Source: Hypomesus transpacificus (Eukaryota; Chordata; Actinopteri; Osmeriformes; Osmeridae). From it: a stretch of 64,000 nt of DNA. Under the pieces are notes generated by a model. It had not been told where the DNA came from. It worked only from the letters and a program-made list of their open reading frames with translations, and ran no database searches. The stretch is from positions 14,530,772 through 14,594,771 of the forward strand of contig NC_061070.1 in the NCBI RefSeq assembly GCF_021917145.1. The letters run 5' to 3'. This document shows, piece after piece, positions 33,775-48,400 of the stretch (its first letter is position 1; each line of letters starts with the position of its first letter). The position numbers and the translations under genes were made by a program.

Positions 33775-34677
33775 GTCTGTCTCCTTTTCTCTCCCATCTT
33801 CTCTCACTCTAGGGTGCGAGTGACTGATGACCCATGGTTGGTTGATCCCGGGGGATTAGGCCTAAATCTCAGCTGGAGAAGCAGCCATCTGCCACTGCTT
33901 ACATCCATACACTGACTCAACAGAGGTTGTAGCCAGCATTCGCTGCTTTGGATGGAGAACTTAACTTTCCCAGGGCTGCTGTGACCTCCACAGCCCCCAA
34001 CAAACAACTACTGTCTACATGTGCACCAGCTCAGCCCAGCCAAGCCACCCATGCCATCCCTCCCCAAGTCAGTCCGTCAGTAATGTTCTTCAGACCCACA
34101 CAATAGGCCCCGTTCTACCTCTTACCCAGCCTGTTCCATAACTGAGGTGTCTCTAGGGGACTCATAGACTTAGAGAGATGTGATGGTAATAAGCCTGAGA
34201 TTAGAGACCAGACTCCCAGACCACCAGTAGACACCTGTGACTCCTTCCTCCACCGCCCAGGCCAGCTGCCTCTTGCTTGGGAGAATCAGTCTGAGAACAC
34301 AGCCACTCCGAGACACATACAGACACACATACGCGTAAGCATGTGATTTACACACAACCCACACACACACACATTATAATCTAAAGATGAAATAAAGACA
34401 TGCAAAATAATATTCCATTAAAAAGCCAGTTCATTTGATTGTTCGTGTCATGACTTGGTTTTATTATCTTGTCAGTGCTTCAACTGCTGGTTGCTTTGAC
34501 TTTCATCTCGGATGGTGTCACTGTCGTGAAACCTGGGCTGCTTGGACATCTGTTTGCTGAGGTATTTTAGCAGTTAAAGAGTGAGTGTGGAAAAAACTCT
34601 TTAGAGACATCCTCCTATCAACAGTGACCAAATGGACTCTATCCCAGAGCTGCTGCCTCCTGGTCTAGCACCTGAGG

Positions 34678-34680
<3 letters not shown>

Positions 34681-34708
<28 letters not shown>
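34681..34708 (+). repeat. (CA)n microsatellite
   Basis: About 14 ca dinucleotides. Confidence 0.9.
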
Positions 34709-34709
<1 letters not shown>

Positions 34710-37700
34710 CCATGTGTGGGTGTGAGTGAAAGGAGGCTGTCGTGCGAAGGGGATCTTGGGGGGATTACAGCATGGCAGGTCTGAGGGTCTTGCTATCAGT
34801 CTGAGGTCTTGTGAGGTATTCCAGTGTGGAAGGTGATGGTGATGATGGTAGCCTCTCTCCTCCTGTTCTCTTTTCTGTGTGGGCTTACATAGGCCACCTT
34901 ACACAACATGCACAAGCGGGTTTCACCACTATTTTGAGCCTAATGAATGATTGGGCCTGTTCTCGTGGTTCTTTCTTTCACCCAAGTTTCAAGTTTTTTT
35001 TTACACCTATCAGTCTGAGTTGTTGTAATGTTGCCAAGTCAGTCAGACACAGGGCTGGGTGTGTTTGTGTCATCTGATTTTGTTTTTACGGAGGCAGAGG
35101 AGAGAAAACGACTGAGGAGTGGAAGATTTATGAAGGAAGTCAGAGGGAAGAGTCCTTCTCTCTCGCCCAGCCTGTTGTTGTTGATTTCCTTTTGTTTTTT
35201 TGTTTGTGTAGAGGGGGTCAGTCTAAATGGAGTCTGCTGTGTGTGTGTTTACATTTGTTGGTGCATATGCGTGCATGTGTGCGTGCATGTGTGCATGACT
35301 CAATTGTGTGTGTGTGTGTTAGGCATGTGTGTGTGGAGGGGGTCAGGAGGCTGAAAAGGGTCTGCAGCAGGAGGACAAGCAGACATGGGCTTGGGGGGCT
35401 CGAGGAGTCTGAGAACCCCTCTGCTGATCCATCTAAATCAGTTATACAGCCTCTGGGACCTGCTCTCTCCACTGGGAAATAATATAATAACTGCCATCCA
35501 CCTCGGCCCTCTCTATTCTCTATTCAAACACACTTTTCACACGGGCTCCGGCCTCATTGATTCAATCAGCGCTTAAGACGTCCACCCTTTTTTCAAAGGA
35601 TTGTTTGCTTTCTCATTCTCTCTTTCACAAACACATACACACACATGCACACAGAGAAACACAGCCACACACAGAACCACATTTGCACTGCCTGCTTATT
35701 TTCACCTAAAGATGGCCACAGAACATCAACATGATAACACAAATACATTTTTGTGACAAAAATTGTACATTGGTTTAAAATGTTAAATAAATACAAAAAT
35801 GCTACAGATATTCATATTAGGCACCAAGATAGAAAAACAATGGGTACCAAAATAGCAGTAGCCTTTTTAGGTCTTCTATAATAATAAGTGGATGTGGAAG
35901 GTGGCAGCTGGCTGTTAGCCTGATACTTCTCTTGATAAAGAGATAAGAAGCAACTCAAACAGAACTGACAGTCTGCTCTTTTCCCGTCTCCCACTTTCAC
36001 ACAGAGCCACACTGCTATCTATCACCTATTGGCAGACTGAAGGACTGAGCTTCTAATGGTGTCAGAAGAACATGAAAGCCTGAGATAATCCTTCACACTC
36101 TCTTTTCAGGGCTTTACACTGAACTGAGTGACAGACAAACATTTGAAGAAGGAGATACTTCAACAGGCATCCTTCTGCAGTTAACCTTTAATTCATTCTA
36201 CACCTTCAGAAGTGGATATAGCGGGTCTTCAATTCACTGTAAAAGGATATTCCACTCAGGGCCTTAAGATAGTAACTGCTCATGTATTTGGACCTGATAC
36301 ACCTTTCCCTCCTGTTAATATGTTTGGAGGCAGGATCTCAATTCACATAAGACTCTTACTGTAAGCTTCGATCTACAGACACCTCCTCCCCAACACACAC
36401 ACACACACAGATGAGCACACCAACAGTATACACAAAATGGTATTCTATTCACCAGAGCAAACAATGATCGGGTTAGACACTCAGTTCCTAATAAAAATAT
36501 ATATGAAGTTTTACAACCTATCATGTAGTGGCAATGACATTCCATGACCAATAGGTGGCGTGTAAGCTGTTCGTGTGTCTGTCTCTCTCCGGCTGACTTT
36601 CTACACTTCTTTCTCTTCTCTTGCTCTATCTCTTATTCTGTCTCCTCTTTGCGATGAAGTCAAATTGAATTACCCATTTGAATGCTCTCTCTTTGGTTGT
36701 TCCCACCACTCCAGAGAAAGGAGGAGAAGGAGGAGGACAAGAGGAGGCAGACAACAGCTTGTGGGAAACGGATATAATTTAATCACAACTGAAACACAAC
36801 TTCTCTCTTTCATGGAGTCTTTACAATAATGCCCTACATATAAATACAAAACAGATGTGTGCTAGATTCAGTTTGGAGAACTATTGTATCCAGTCAACTT
36901 TTTAGGAAAACTGTAGAAATACAGAAAACAGTTCCCTGTGTCTCTTCACATGTATTCAGTTCCTACCACTGCAATAAAGGAAAGCAGTCTGGAAAACAGT
37001 ATCATCCTGCTATAAGGACACATTACTCTGTCCCTCCCAATGTTATCTCCTGCCCTGGTGTTATCATCTGTATAGAGGCTCATTACAGCCTCCTCATCCC
37101 TGCTCCTCATCCCCCAGGGGGCCGCAAGACTGACAGAGTTATCAGCAGAGGAAAGGAGGGGGGCACAGCGCAGGATACACACAGGCTAAAAACAGTACTG
37201 TGACGGGAGATAGGTGTGTGTGTGACACGACGCGGACGACAGAGTGTGTGTGGTAAACTGTGCGTGTGTGTGTGAGGTGGTGCTTTCCCTCTGACCCAGT
37301 AGCTGAGACAGCCACTCCCTCACCCTGCCTCTTTGTCTCAGGCCTGTGTGTGTTGTTGTCTCTGTCTCGACCCGGTTCATTCCCAGGCCGGTGTGAAGTG
37401 GTTTCCCAGCAGGTTGCTGGCACCTGGGGCAGTTGGAGGTGACAACCCTGGTTATTCACACCTGGCTGGCAGCAGGGGGGCTCCTATAGTAGTTCGCACA
37501 CACACGTACAGACACACCAGGCTGTTTGTAGGTCTATTAGGGTAAGAATGGCTAATTAGAGCATATATATTATGAGGAAGGGGCATCCTGAAGGACAGTG
37601 GGCAGTCAGAGCTCATCTCCCGGAGGCAAAAGATGTGTGAGTGCAAGGCGGGCCGGGAGGCTGCCTGACAGCACTGTGCTAAGGGAAGCTGTTCCTCGTA

Positions 37701-40700
37701 TCAAAGAGCGCAGGGGATGACAGGTAGCTGTGGGGTCAGTTATGTGTCTGTTTACTGCTCAATTAAGCATCTCATCTACAGGACGACCAACCCCCCACCC
37801 CCACCCCCCCCCTCACTGGACTGGACTCGTTTTGGTTAGAGTTGCTGCCATGTTCCAGAAGGAATGCTCCAGATTTTGGTTTTAACTGACAAAAAAGTAC
37901 TGATACTGGAAATAGTCACAACAAAATTACGTCTGCTAAGTAGATGTATCTCACCAAAAGCGTCATTATACAGCCAAATCCTGAAATAACCGTTAAGCAG
38001 TTAAATAGCGTCTCAGTATCCTTCTCTTATCTACAAAAGCACCTCATTATCCTACTATCAGAAAGGGAAATGTACTCAGTTGTTAAAATTAGCACTCGTC
38101 TCTCTCGGGTTTGCATAAATGAGCTAGTGTTTGAAGTGGTAAAGCCCACCTTAGCACCTAACCATGGCCACTGTGGAGTACGAGGAGTTGTGTTTCCTGT
38201 AAGGAGAGCTTATGAGAGCCAAACTGGATGCCACCATCATTAGCACAACTATGCAGAGACAGGAGAGACATGGGGTTGATCTGTAGACACCTCTGAAGCG
38301 GGCTCTGACTCTCCAACACCTCTCTGAAGAACAGGGCACTACAGACACTTTCTATACTTAATGGCTTGTGCCCAGAAATAAAATGGTTGGCCATGGCTAG
38401 CCTTACCCAGGTTAGCAACAAGGTCTCTCTACCCCTGTGAAAAATAGTTGGGGCTAAAGCACATTCAAAGCTGTTCGCATCCTGCAGGGCAAGATCAAAA
38501 GGATTCCCTTTAGGATGGAGGCCTCTGTCCTGGCAAAAAGTGATTTATCCTGACGAAGACAAGCTAGCCACACCTGAGACAGAGAGAGATGGAGAGAGAG
38601 AGGGGGAGAGGATGCATTTCTTCCCATTGCGAGGCATAAATCAGTCTGATGAGACCTTAACCAATTTCCTCTTGCCCTCTCCGGTGTAATGGTTAACACA
38701 TTTACCCTTAAAATTCGGAGCAGGTCGATCACATGGTATCATACCTGACAGAGACAGCCCTGACATCCTACGACATCATACACACATGTCAAAGATCACA
38801 TTAGACCAGAGGAACCTGTCGGTGACCCTGCCCCTGTAGTTGTTAACCTTAGGCGTGCCATGACCCGTCATGCCTCACAGTTGACCCCACTCTCCACGCA
38901 TGTGACTGACATCACTTCAGAGGAAGTGGCTGCCTGGAATCCCCCTGGAGCCATCTGTGAAAGGTTAGAGCGTATAGTGTACAGCCCACTGTACCCAGAA
39001 TTGGAGCTGAGGGGGAAAAGATAGGGGGTCGAAGGTAGGGGTGGGGGGGGTCATGAGTTTCCATGGGGGAAGAGAAAACCACCAAGCACTAATAGAGTTA
39101 TGCGTAGCGGACGTGGTTTGGAAGGACGATGAGGAGGGGTACCCTCCTGAGAACAAAGCTTTCAAATAGGTTTGAAACCTGGTTGGTCAGATATGCTCTC
39201 TTTATTGGTCATAAAACGTCTGGGCAATTATCTTGGATGGTGTGACAGAGGTTCAGAACATGAAGTCTGCCATAACGATGATGCCATCTGCCAATGACAG
39301 CTCGACTGCTCAGGTCAGAGCAGGGATGTGTAGGGACTTAAACTTGTGAAGGTCATCTCCAGAGAAATACCTGAGATACTTCTGTCGATCCATCTTCTGA
39401 CCTATGTGTGAGTGTGTGTGTATGCAAGCATCTGTAAGCCTCTTCCTGAGAAGGAGATTATCATGTCTCCAGAAGCCTGCAAGGGCCTGAGAAGAGAGAG
39501 GCTGGCGGGATGGCAGCCCGAATCAACACTTCTTTGATGGGACATGACTCATAAACACAAAACTCTAAATACAGACTCGCAGAACCGAGACTTCAGCCAA
39601 ATATTCCTGTTAGAAGTACCAAGATATTTAGATGTCGTGTGAAAAGAAACAAAAGCAGAGAACCAGAGAATGTGTCACAACAAACCAAGAGGGGAGAGGA
39701 GAGGAGGAAGGGAAGAGTGGAAGAGAGAGGGGACTCATGTGAGAGGCTTGGATCAGCTCTAAGCACTGTTCTGCCCTCTACGTTATATTCTCTTGTATTG
39801 TCGTGCTAGCTGACTCAGTGTGTCACATCAAAATACCCCAGAACCTTCAGTATCCAGAGCTGTCTCTGCTGAGGGGAGGGCTGTGCGGTTTGGGAACGTT
39901 CACCCACCAGATCCCCAGTGGAGGAGAGAAGGGGTTGGGGGAAGAAACCACGACATGCAACAGTGTCTGCGAGCGCCTGTCTCCTGCTCTGTTCCCTTGT
40001 TGTGTGGGAGCTCTTCTAGGTTCAATGGAATGGACTCTCTGGCTCCAGTAAATCACAGCTCTGCCAAGCCTAATACCCAGCCTGTCTGTCTGCGCCACGC
40101 GCTGGCCTGGTAGTCCTGGCACCAAGTGACCAGCACAGTGGTCAGGTGGTTTGTGGCAGGATAAAGTCCATGACAAGCAGTTTAAAAACACTCTCAAACT
40201 CGCAACTCATCACGCATATTTAATACAATTTAAAATGACAACACACACATGGAACCATGCATCTCTGGGCACAATACCGGATAGTATACTAAAATGGGAA
40301 CAAAAACAGAACAAATTATTATTTATTTTGGCACAGTCAGCAAAGCTATGTTTTATAAAGAAAACTGAACAGGCTTGTTGTTTTTCAGTGGTGGGGGATC
40401 TAAGACAAGGTTGGTAGAGTTTCTGAAGGTTATTCTTGTCCTAACACATTAAAAACACCTATCACAAACCATTACCCCCATGGCTAACTAGGTAGGTGAC
40501 ACAAACGTGGAATGCCAGTGTAGATATACGCAGAGTATCTTAAAAAACATCCTAACCACAGCAGGACAGGTCGGCAGCCCCTTGAAGCCTGACAGAAGTC
40601 CACATCCCAGCACGCACCGTCAGGCCTCCTCACAATGGGAAGCTGTTGCACGGAGACCGCTCTCCCATGGATGCACGGTCGACAGGAAATCCCCTGCCAC

Positions 40701-41650
40701 CGCGCCCCGTCTCTCACATCTCAGAGACATGACTTCAGAGGCTGCCGTTCTCTCCCTGTGATGCTTCCCCCTATGGCGCTCTGCCTTCTAGGTAGCACCT
40801 CAAGCAAGTTGTGCTCAGTGCTTTGATTAACCAGGTCATTGTTCTGACACGCGAGGAAGGAACTTCCCCTAACAGACAGTCTTTTTAATGACATCGTCTT
40901 CCTGGTTATTACTACTGGTTGACCCTCCATCAACTATTCCCCCCTCGCCTGACACGTGCACACACGTGCACACACACGTGCACACGCACAAAAATCCGTA
41001 GAAAACAAACAACAACAGCAACTCTGTTCTTCCATTCCCCATCCTTCTAGTGACAGTTGAACTTTGAACGTCAGAATTTGACAGTTACAGGTCCACCAAA
41101 CACAACAGCAGTTGGACGGCGCTACAATCAATTCATTCAGTTGCCCTTCACTCTTCAGCTTTCTTTCAATTCCAGAACCATGCTCTGACACGGTATCTCT
41201 CTCCAACCAGCCTCTGTTTTGTTTTGTTTCTTGGGCCCTCTGGCTTGTCTCTGGTTTCTACTGCTGGGCAACTGTGTATCCTGTTGTTCAGCGAGGGCCC
41301 AGAGACCTGGAGGTCCCCGCAGCAGCTCCCAGCCGTGTGGCCGTTCACCCAAACACAACCATACTCTCCCAGGGGGTTCTGGGTAGTGCTGCTACAGTAG
41401 CGGAGGAGAGGGGCTGACATATGGCTGGCAGGCGGCCAGGGTAGGGTGGGGTGAGGGCGGGGTAGGCGAGTGGAACAGAGGCTCCCTTAAATCCTTAAAG
41501 TGAGCTTGTGAATGAATGGAGCAGCGGTTAGTTACAGTCGACCGGAGAGGAGAAAGAGAAAACAGCGGAGATACAGAGGATTCAGTTTCAGGTGCTTGAC
41601 TGCTCCCCTGCTGCTGCCTTTGTGTGTGTGTCTGTGCACGTGTGTATATA

Positions 41651-41674
41651 GTGTGTGTGTGTGTGTGTGTGTGT
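41651..41674 (+). repeat. (GT)n microsatellite
   Basis: About 12 gt dinucleotides. The nearby cysteine/valine-rich open frames are artefacts. Confidence 0.85.
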
Positions 41675-42330
41675 AGTATTGCTCTTGTCTCTTTTGTGTC
41701 TCAGGTTCAGAGGAGGGGCAACAGTGGAAAGGAAATCAGATACAGGCAGACTCCCGGCCACACCAGAATGTGTGGCCTGTGTAGTACAACTCTCACTGCT
41801 CTCTTTGGGAGTTCCTTCCTCTGGGAAATACACCTGAGGTCTATCCCCTAGAGGTGCAAACACACACACACACACACCGTGTCAACAACAGATAAGTAGT
41901 GAAGGGGTAGAGAAGAGGGATTACTGTGTTGGGACTCAAGCGAGTTTTGAACCTCTGCCATATGGCGCACATGTATTGTCATGGAAGGTATTTGATTCTA
42001 TGTTGTTTTATTAGGAAAACAGAGCAAAGTTAACGTAACATACCAGTGTATGTGCTAAGATCTGGGTGGCTGACTGTAATAATTCACTTCAACTGGACTG
42101 AACTGGGAATTCCTACAGTGGGGATGTTGTGGGATACACTGCTACTCCGATGCTTGCACACACATTCTCTCTGTAACACTCACACACACAAACACAAAAC
42201 CTGAGCAGGGAGTGTTTGTAAGGTTATTTGACTGAATGGCCCCATCTCCAAGGCAACGGGATCACTCCATCAGTTCATTCAAGGAACAGATGGTGGATGT
42301 GCAACAGGCAGCATATGTTTCAATGAACAC

Positions 42331-42475
42331 ACGCACACACACACCTACACACGCACTCACACACACACACACATACATACACGTACACTCTCACATACAA
42401 AGACTCACACATGGATACACACACACACATGCACTGATCTTTACACAGTGACACACAGACACACACACAGACACT
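42331..42475 (+). repeat. CA-rich imperfect repeat cluster
   Basis: Alternating acac/cact/cata units over about 145 bp. It lies between the first two copies of the CATATG element. Confidence 0.85.
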
Positions 42476-43850
42476 GAGTGTGTATTGAGGAACAAGCAGC
42501 ATATGTTCCAGTAGTCAGTGCCTATTCATACAGTGCAAGGGGTGGGGAAAGCAGGGTTGGGGGGAGGGAGGGAGGCAAGGGGAGGAGGGAAGGAAAGAGG
42601 GAGGAGCTGAAGAGGTGTCTCAGTAACATAACCTTACATCCTTTTCATCCGCTGCGGCATTGTTCCACACCACGGAGGAGTGAGAAAGACCCTCGGAGGT
42701 GACCGGGGCAGGGGGATCTGTTTGAAGACACATTAACACATTAAGACACAGTCCCTTTACTGACAGACCATCACACCTCCTCTCCCAGAAGATCACTGGA
42801 GGGTAGGGGGTGGGGTGGTTTTGGAAGAGGGGAGAGATTGTTATAGGCTGATTTAACCAGTATGAGTGTGTGTGGGTCACCGTGGGCACACTGACCAGAG
42901 CATGGTACGACTGTTTACTTGGTCTGCACAGAACTCACTCTCCCTTTTAACTCAACCCACTAAGTATATGCCAACAGTCAGCCAGCACTCTACGCTGCAC
43001 GCCACTCTGGGGTCTGTTCTCTGTCTTTTTCCTTCTTTGGGTTTCGACTCTGTGGAAGTGGGTCCATAAATACACCATCAACAATCTGGAACCGGTTCCT
43101 GATTTCTCTCTCTGAAGAAAAACACTATTTATAGTCTGAGCCATATTTACCCTGAGCTATAAGTGGACAATACAGTTTGCAAGTATTTTAGGCATCCCAG
43201 ATATGTAACTTTTACACTATTGTGAAATTTCTAATCCCAACACTACAGTATGTTTGTGCGACAAGAAGCAACATATGTTTTAATGAAACACTACTACTGA
43301 TTATACACAAACCAGGACCAATGTACACTCAACCAGTCAGTCCAAAACTGTTGTCCTCCTACATATAAAACGGAGATTACATTGTTGCTCTAGGTATGGT
43401 GTGCAGGAGGGCCATTGTCTTCACCCAACCTCATACTCTTGGAAACAGACACGATAACCTGCCAAGTCCTGGGTTTGGATGCCAGAGAGACATGCTGCGC
43501 TCCTCCCCCTAGCCTCCCCCTTTTACCCGTCATCCCCCTTTTGCCTCTCTTCCACACCATTTTCCCTCTTTGTCCACCTCCCTTTTTACTTATCCACCCT
43601 TTCACCAATCCTCCATCAAGCCCTCCACCCATTTTCCTTCCTCCTCCCCAAACCCAATGTCTGTACAGTTATGGCCCTGAAGATGGATGTGCCCCACCCC
43701 TGTGCCGCCACTCCCCCCCGCCCGTCAGTCACCACATCCCCCTACCCCCTCCCCCTCCCTCCCACCACATCCCTTCTTCCCTCCACCCACCCCCCACCCC
43801 CCACCCCCTCGGCCAGGACCACAGCCCCTGTGGGCCAGAGGGAGGCCAGA

Positions 43851-43897
43851 GAGAGAGACCAGAGAGAGAGAGAGAGACAGAGAGACCAGAGAGAGAG

Positions 43898-43937
<40 letters not shown>

Positions 43938-43961
43938 GAGAGACCAGAGAGAGAGAGAGAC

Positions 43962-44057
<96 letters not shown>
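43851..44057 (+). repeat. Long GA-rich tract, about 200 bp
   Basis: Starts as gagagaccag/gagacaga variants and becomes pure (GA)n for about 90 bp. It is purine-only on the + strand except for scattered c and t residues. It follows a C/T-rich stretch (43500-43830). Confidence 0.95.
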
Positions 44058-44059
<2 letters not shown>

Positions 44060-44962
44060 CCTATATTTACCATTAGCACACAGGCAGCCAGGCCGTAATT
44101 AACCAGGATAATTGGGGGCTGTGGAAGCCGGGGAGCCATCGTGCCGCCGCGTCTCTTGTTGTTGTTGATACCATTTATCCATGTCTCTTTATAGACTAAC
44201 ATGCTAACACGGCTTGTTTAGCTTCACTGTACCGCCAAGGTACGCCAACAGACCCACCGTATGGTTCCGTTTCCAGCCACCAGCATTGTGACTGAGGCCT
44301 AATGTGACACTGACTGTGAGACACTAAAGCTACTCTTTCCAACTTCGTACTGTGCCCGTCCAAAGTGAGGTAGCATACCTTCCATGGTACAGCAGTGGGG
44401 AAGCAGGATCTCTGAGCCCCTTCGCCAGACAGAGCACCGGGATCTCACCATTGCTTGATCAACAAACTTCTTGTCATCTTCCTCCTGTCATAAATCACGC
44501 TGTGTCTTTCCTGCTCAGTCTATAGTCTGACACACATGTGAACGTGTATGTTGTCACACACACTGCCTGTGTTTTTCATTCCAGTGTGTGAGGCTGGGAG
44601 GGGACTCTCTCTAGAGGAAGGAGCTGCTGCTCTCTGACCACTGGCTCTGTGGAACTTTCTCCATATCCTCTTTCCTCTCTGGCTGCTTTTATGATGTCCC
44701 TGTGGAGGAATGCATAGGCAGACACTGGCATAACTACACACAACAGTCACTGCATTTCTGCAGTCTGCAGTGCAAGGCATTCGTATTACATTATGTCAAA
44801 TTGAGTATTTATTTTGGAAGGTTTCCAATCCTACTGTTCTGCCTGATGAATGTAGGAAGTAACGTCTACATCCACAACAACAGAGCGGAGAGTTGAAATG
44901 GAACTCTCAAGAGAGATCAGAACAAATCCGATGACAACTCAGCTCACGTGACACGTTTCTCT

Positions 44963-44984
44963 TTTATTTAACCAGTTAAATAAA
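44963..44984. terminator. Palindromic poly(A) signal downstream of fam120b
   Basis: Perfect inverted repeat with 10-bp arms (TTTATTTAAC / GTTAAATAAA) and a 2-nt centre. It carries AATAAA on both strands. The - strand copy lies 499 nt below the fam120b stop and is a good candidate for its mRNA end. Confidence 0.5.
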
Positions 44985-45466
44985 CAGATCAAGAAACAGG
45001 TAAATCCACTGACCAGTGCATGTTTGAAGTGGCACACTTCAAGCTTGATTTGGCTAGAGTAACTGCAGCCCCACCTCTCAATTATCCCTCCTGTTTGCAC
45101 ACACTCCATAGGAGAATGCAGCCAATCTTATTCCGCTGAGTCAATACGTCCTAGGATTTGAAGTGCTTAATCCCACTGGTTTGCTCTCTCAGACACTTCT
45201 CTCATCATCTTCTCCTCTTCTCCTTTGTTTTATCAACTGATCTCTACTTCTCCTTTCCTCTCATCTCAGTCACATTCCAACTGACACCCAGATCTCATTT
45301 TTCACCTACTCTACATCTCCTGTAGTTGGCTTGCCAGAGGGCTGACTGGATGGATCAGTGCCCAGGAGTCGTCTAACCCCGCCTGTCTGAGAGATGAATC
45401 ACAAATTAGAAATCCCTCTCTCTCACCCTCCGATCCCCTGTCCCTCTCTCCAACCCTGACCATAAC

Positions 45467-48400
45467 TCAGGGCAGACCTGAACCAGGGTCCTGAAAGTGA
45501 TTGTACTGGGTCCACCTGGGATAGGAGAAAAACACAAAAAGCGTGTGAAAGGGACCGGATGGACATTAACAGCAGCTGGCAATGACAGTGTGCGACACAA
45601 GCAAATGACACTGTTCCATGGCCTTAGTCTAACTCTAAACACAGGGCTTACCTGGGGGCTAGCTGGTATCTCTGTCGGTTGGGGGCTCTGGCTCTCGGTC
45701 TGGAGTGCTCAGTCCCTGTTGTGGCTCCTCCGGGCAGCTGGGTGTCTCTGTGCTGCTGGGTGTCTCTGTGCTGCGGGGTGACTCTGTGCTGCTGGGGGTT
45801 TCTCTCCCCCCGCTGCCGTCTGTCAGTGACCGGCTGCCCTGAGGACAATATAGAGACATGCAGCATCTGAATGCGGATTTAATAACATAGTCCAGACTCT
45901 CTGGATAAATGTTCGCTGAGGAGACAAAACATGAAATATTCTTCCAAACACAAACCATGCAGTTATATCCCTGTGACCATCAGCGCCACCGCCATGAAGC
46001 CACAAGACACACACAAGACACACACAAGACACACACAACCACGCACACACATGCACACGCGTAAACACAAACAGAAAGCCCTGCCTGTGCCCTACAGCAC
46101 AACTCTGGGGTAATCATTACTGGCAAGGGCTAGGACATTAAACAAAAAAACATTGTAGCAGTGCAAAGTCGACAAAGTGTAACGGCTACACAGCAGAGAA
46201 AACCATGTGCAATCAAAGTGTGATCAAAGTGTGTCAACATCCATCAGATGGTGCCCCAGCCGTGGCCAAGATCTTCTTTGTTTGCCTTCCTCTAAACATT
46301 TGTGACAGCCTACGTTGATCCCGGAGCATGGACTCTTGTGTCGTCTAGATGTAGACTCCTGTTATACAGGGATGCCTCAATGTATCTAGGACAGGGGGCA
46401 TTTCACCATCTAGTTAGCAATGTTACTGAAAACAGAGGAAAGAAATGTTTCACCTCTCACCCAAAACTGCAATCGTGGATACAATTTTATTTGATCAATC
46501 TATGATGTTATCATGTTTTCCATGAATACATGCAGAATGTTTATCCACTATAAGGATAACCTTATGTACCCTTGAGGCTTCGAATGTATTCATTTATTTA
46601 CGATTGCAAAAAGGTCATTTGGCAGATGAGCTCAAAGTACAACAGTCTGAGCATGAGGCAGCTACATTGCACATTTAGGCATGTTGCTCAATGTCAGAAA
46701 TACAAACACATGGATACAATTTAGCTGGTGGGTCTGTCTTTTCATCTACGTAGCAACCACAGGACGCGGGGAGCCATTGCGGAGCAGCGGTCTCGAGGGG
46801 CCTTTGTATCGGCCTCGCCATATAGTAATTTTGTTGTCTTGTTATGTTACTTAATATAGAGCCCCGGCATATAAAAAGACAGCCCAGAACCATTTCTGTA
46901 TGACAAAGCAGAGTAACGAGCCAAGAAGAGCTCTGGGCCTGCTGCCGGACACCCACATGGATTCCATTAACACACTGACTGCTGGGTATTGTAGTCCCAG
47001 ATGTTTAAAACTCCATACAGCCACACCCTCAAGACTACAGCGCCATTTTTTGCGGTTAGGCCACTGTGTTTTTTTATCCAGTATTTTGCGTTTATAGACA
47101 GAAGATTGAGCTTCATCATCCTGTTATCCTTTCTGTTTGTCCTCTCGTTGTAGCCCCGGCAGGTTGAATCTCACCTGGGAGTGTTGTCCTGGGTCTGGGG
47201 ATGGACTGGACAATTCTACCCTTCCTTCTGCAGGCCTCTAGAACCTTCTGTCTCAGGCTGACAAACGTGGAGAGCCAGCAGGCCTGGGGTGAGACAATGA
47301 GAATAAGAAAAGAAAACATGACCAACAACACATGAGGTCTCCTCTTTCTGAAAGACACAAACACACACACACACACACAACCCCCTCACATTGTCCTCCA
47401 GCAGCAGGTGGTGAGGTGTGCCAGTGTGTGCCATCAGGTATTTGGAGTGAAAGAGCAGGCCGTCAAAGGTGTGCCAGGGCATCAGCTCCTCCATGGCCAG
47501 GGGCTGACCGCAGGCACTGTTAGCATCCAGCAGATGGGTCAGGCCGCGCACAAACAGAGAGCCCAGCTGGATCGCCCGAGAGTTCACATGAGGAACCTAA
47601 CAGAGAGGGAGGTGGGGAGGGACAGTGAGAGGGGGGAGAGGAGGAGAGGAGGAGGGGGTGAGAGGGGGTTCGATAGCACAGAGAAATGACTGAAAGGGCA
47701 CCTGCAGGAGCAGGTGACTACAGACGCAGTAGCAGCAGGCAGATGTGTTTGTGTGTGTGTGTGTGTGTTCCGGCTATCAGGCAGCTGCTGCTCTGAGATT
47801 AGAGATTACATTGATCACTGATTCACTGTATATTAAATGCCTGTCATGGATAAGGATGTGTGTGTGTGTGTATGTGTACGTGCACATATATGTCTGTGTG
47901 TGTGCATAATGTCTGTGATTGTGTGTTTCAGGAAACACACACACACAGACACACAAACAAACACACGCTCAACCAGTCTCCTTGCATACCAGTCTTTCTA
48001 TCTCGGCCTGTCTGCCTGCCCGCCACCTGCTCCAACTCAAACAAAGCCTAAACTATTACAAACAAAAAGACTGCTTCACCTACAACAAACAAAGAAACAC
48101 CAGCCCCTTAGGCCCTGCAGGCACACTGGCCAAGACAAAGACCGCTCATCTCATCTGACACACACAGCAGTACGCTAGAACACACACACACACACACAAG
48201 TCTGTCTTTCGGAGTACATCCAGGTTAGTGTGGTAAACAGTGTGTATGACTGTTCACACATGGATAGAAGCAGTTCAATCTCAGTGCCTTTACTCGTGGG
48301 GCACTCCTGGCTCAGTCGAGGGCCAGTTTGGAGCCTGAGTGGGCACGTTCTCTCAGTGTGACTGTGCATAGAGGCAACAGCCAGGAAGATGTCCCTGGAG

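Noticed and set aside
41588-41875. Minus-strand open frame (GDRPQVYFPEEGTPKESS...) after a possible acceptor, considered as a fam120b 3' exon
   Set aside because: fam120b already ends with an in-frame stop at 45467 in a tail resembling the human protein. The frame runs into a CA repeat, and no matching donor chain was found.
42620-42889. Minus-strand frame with PPAPVTSEGLSHSSVVWNNA after an acceptor-like sequence
   Set aside because: No homology recognised and no partner exons; likely chance in an interval full of short open frames.
44520-44780. Arg/Ser-rich minus-strand frame (SSQRGKRIWRKFHRASGQR) as an alternative fam120b terminus
   Set aside because: It lacks a convincing acceptor in the right phase and lies beyond the likely poly(A) signal.
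45659-45958. Frame reading SLTDGSGGRETPSSTESPRSTE through fam120b exon 8
   Set aside because: Phase from the upstream exon selects the other frame (QPVTDRRQRGERNPQQH), which splices onward without a stop.
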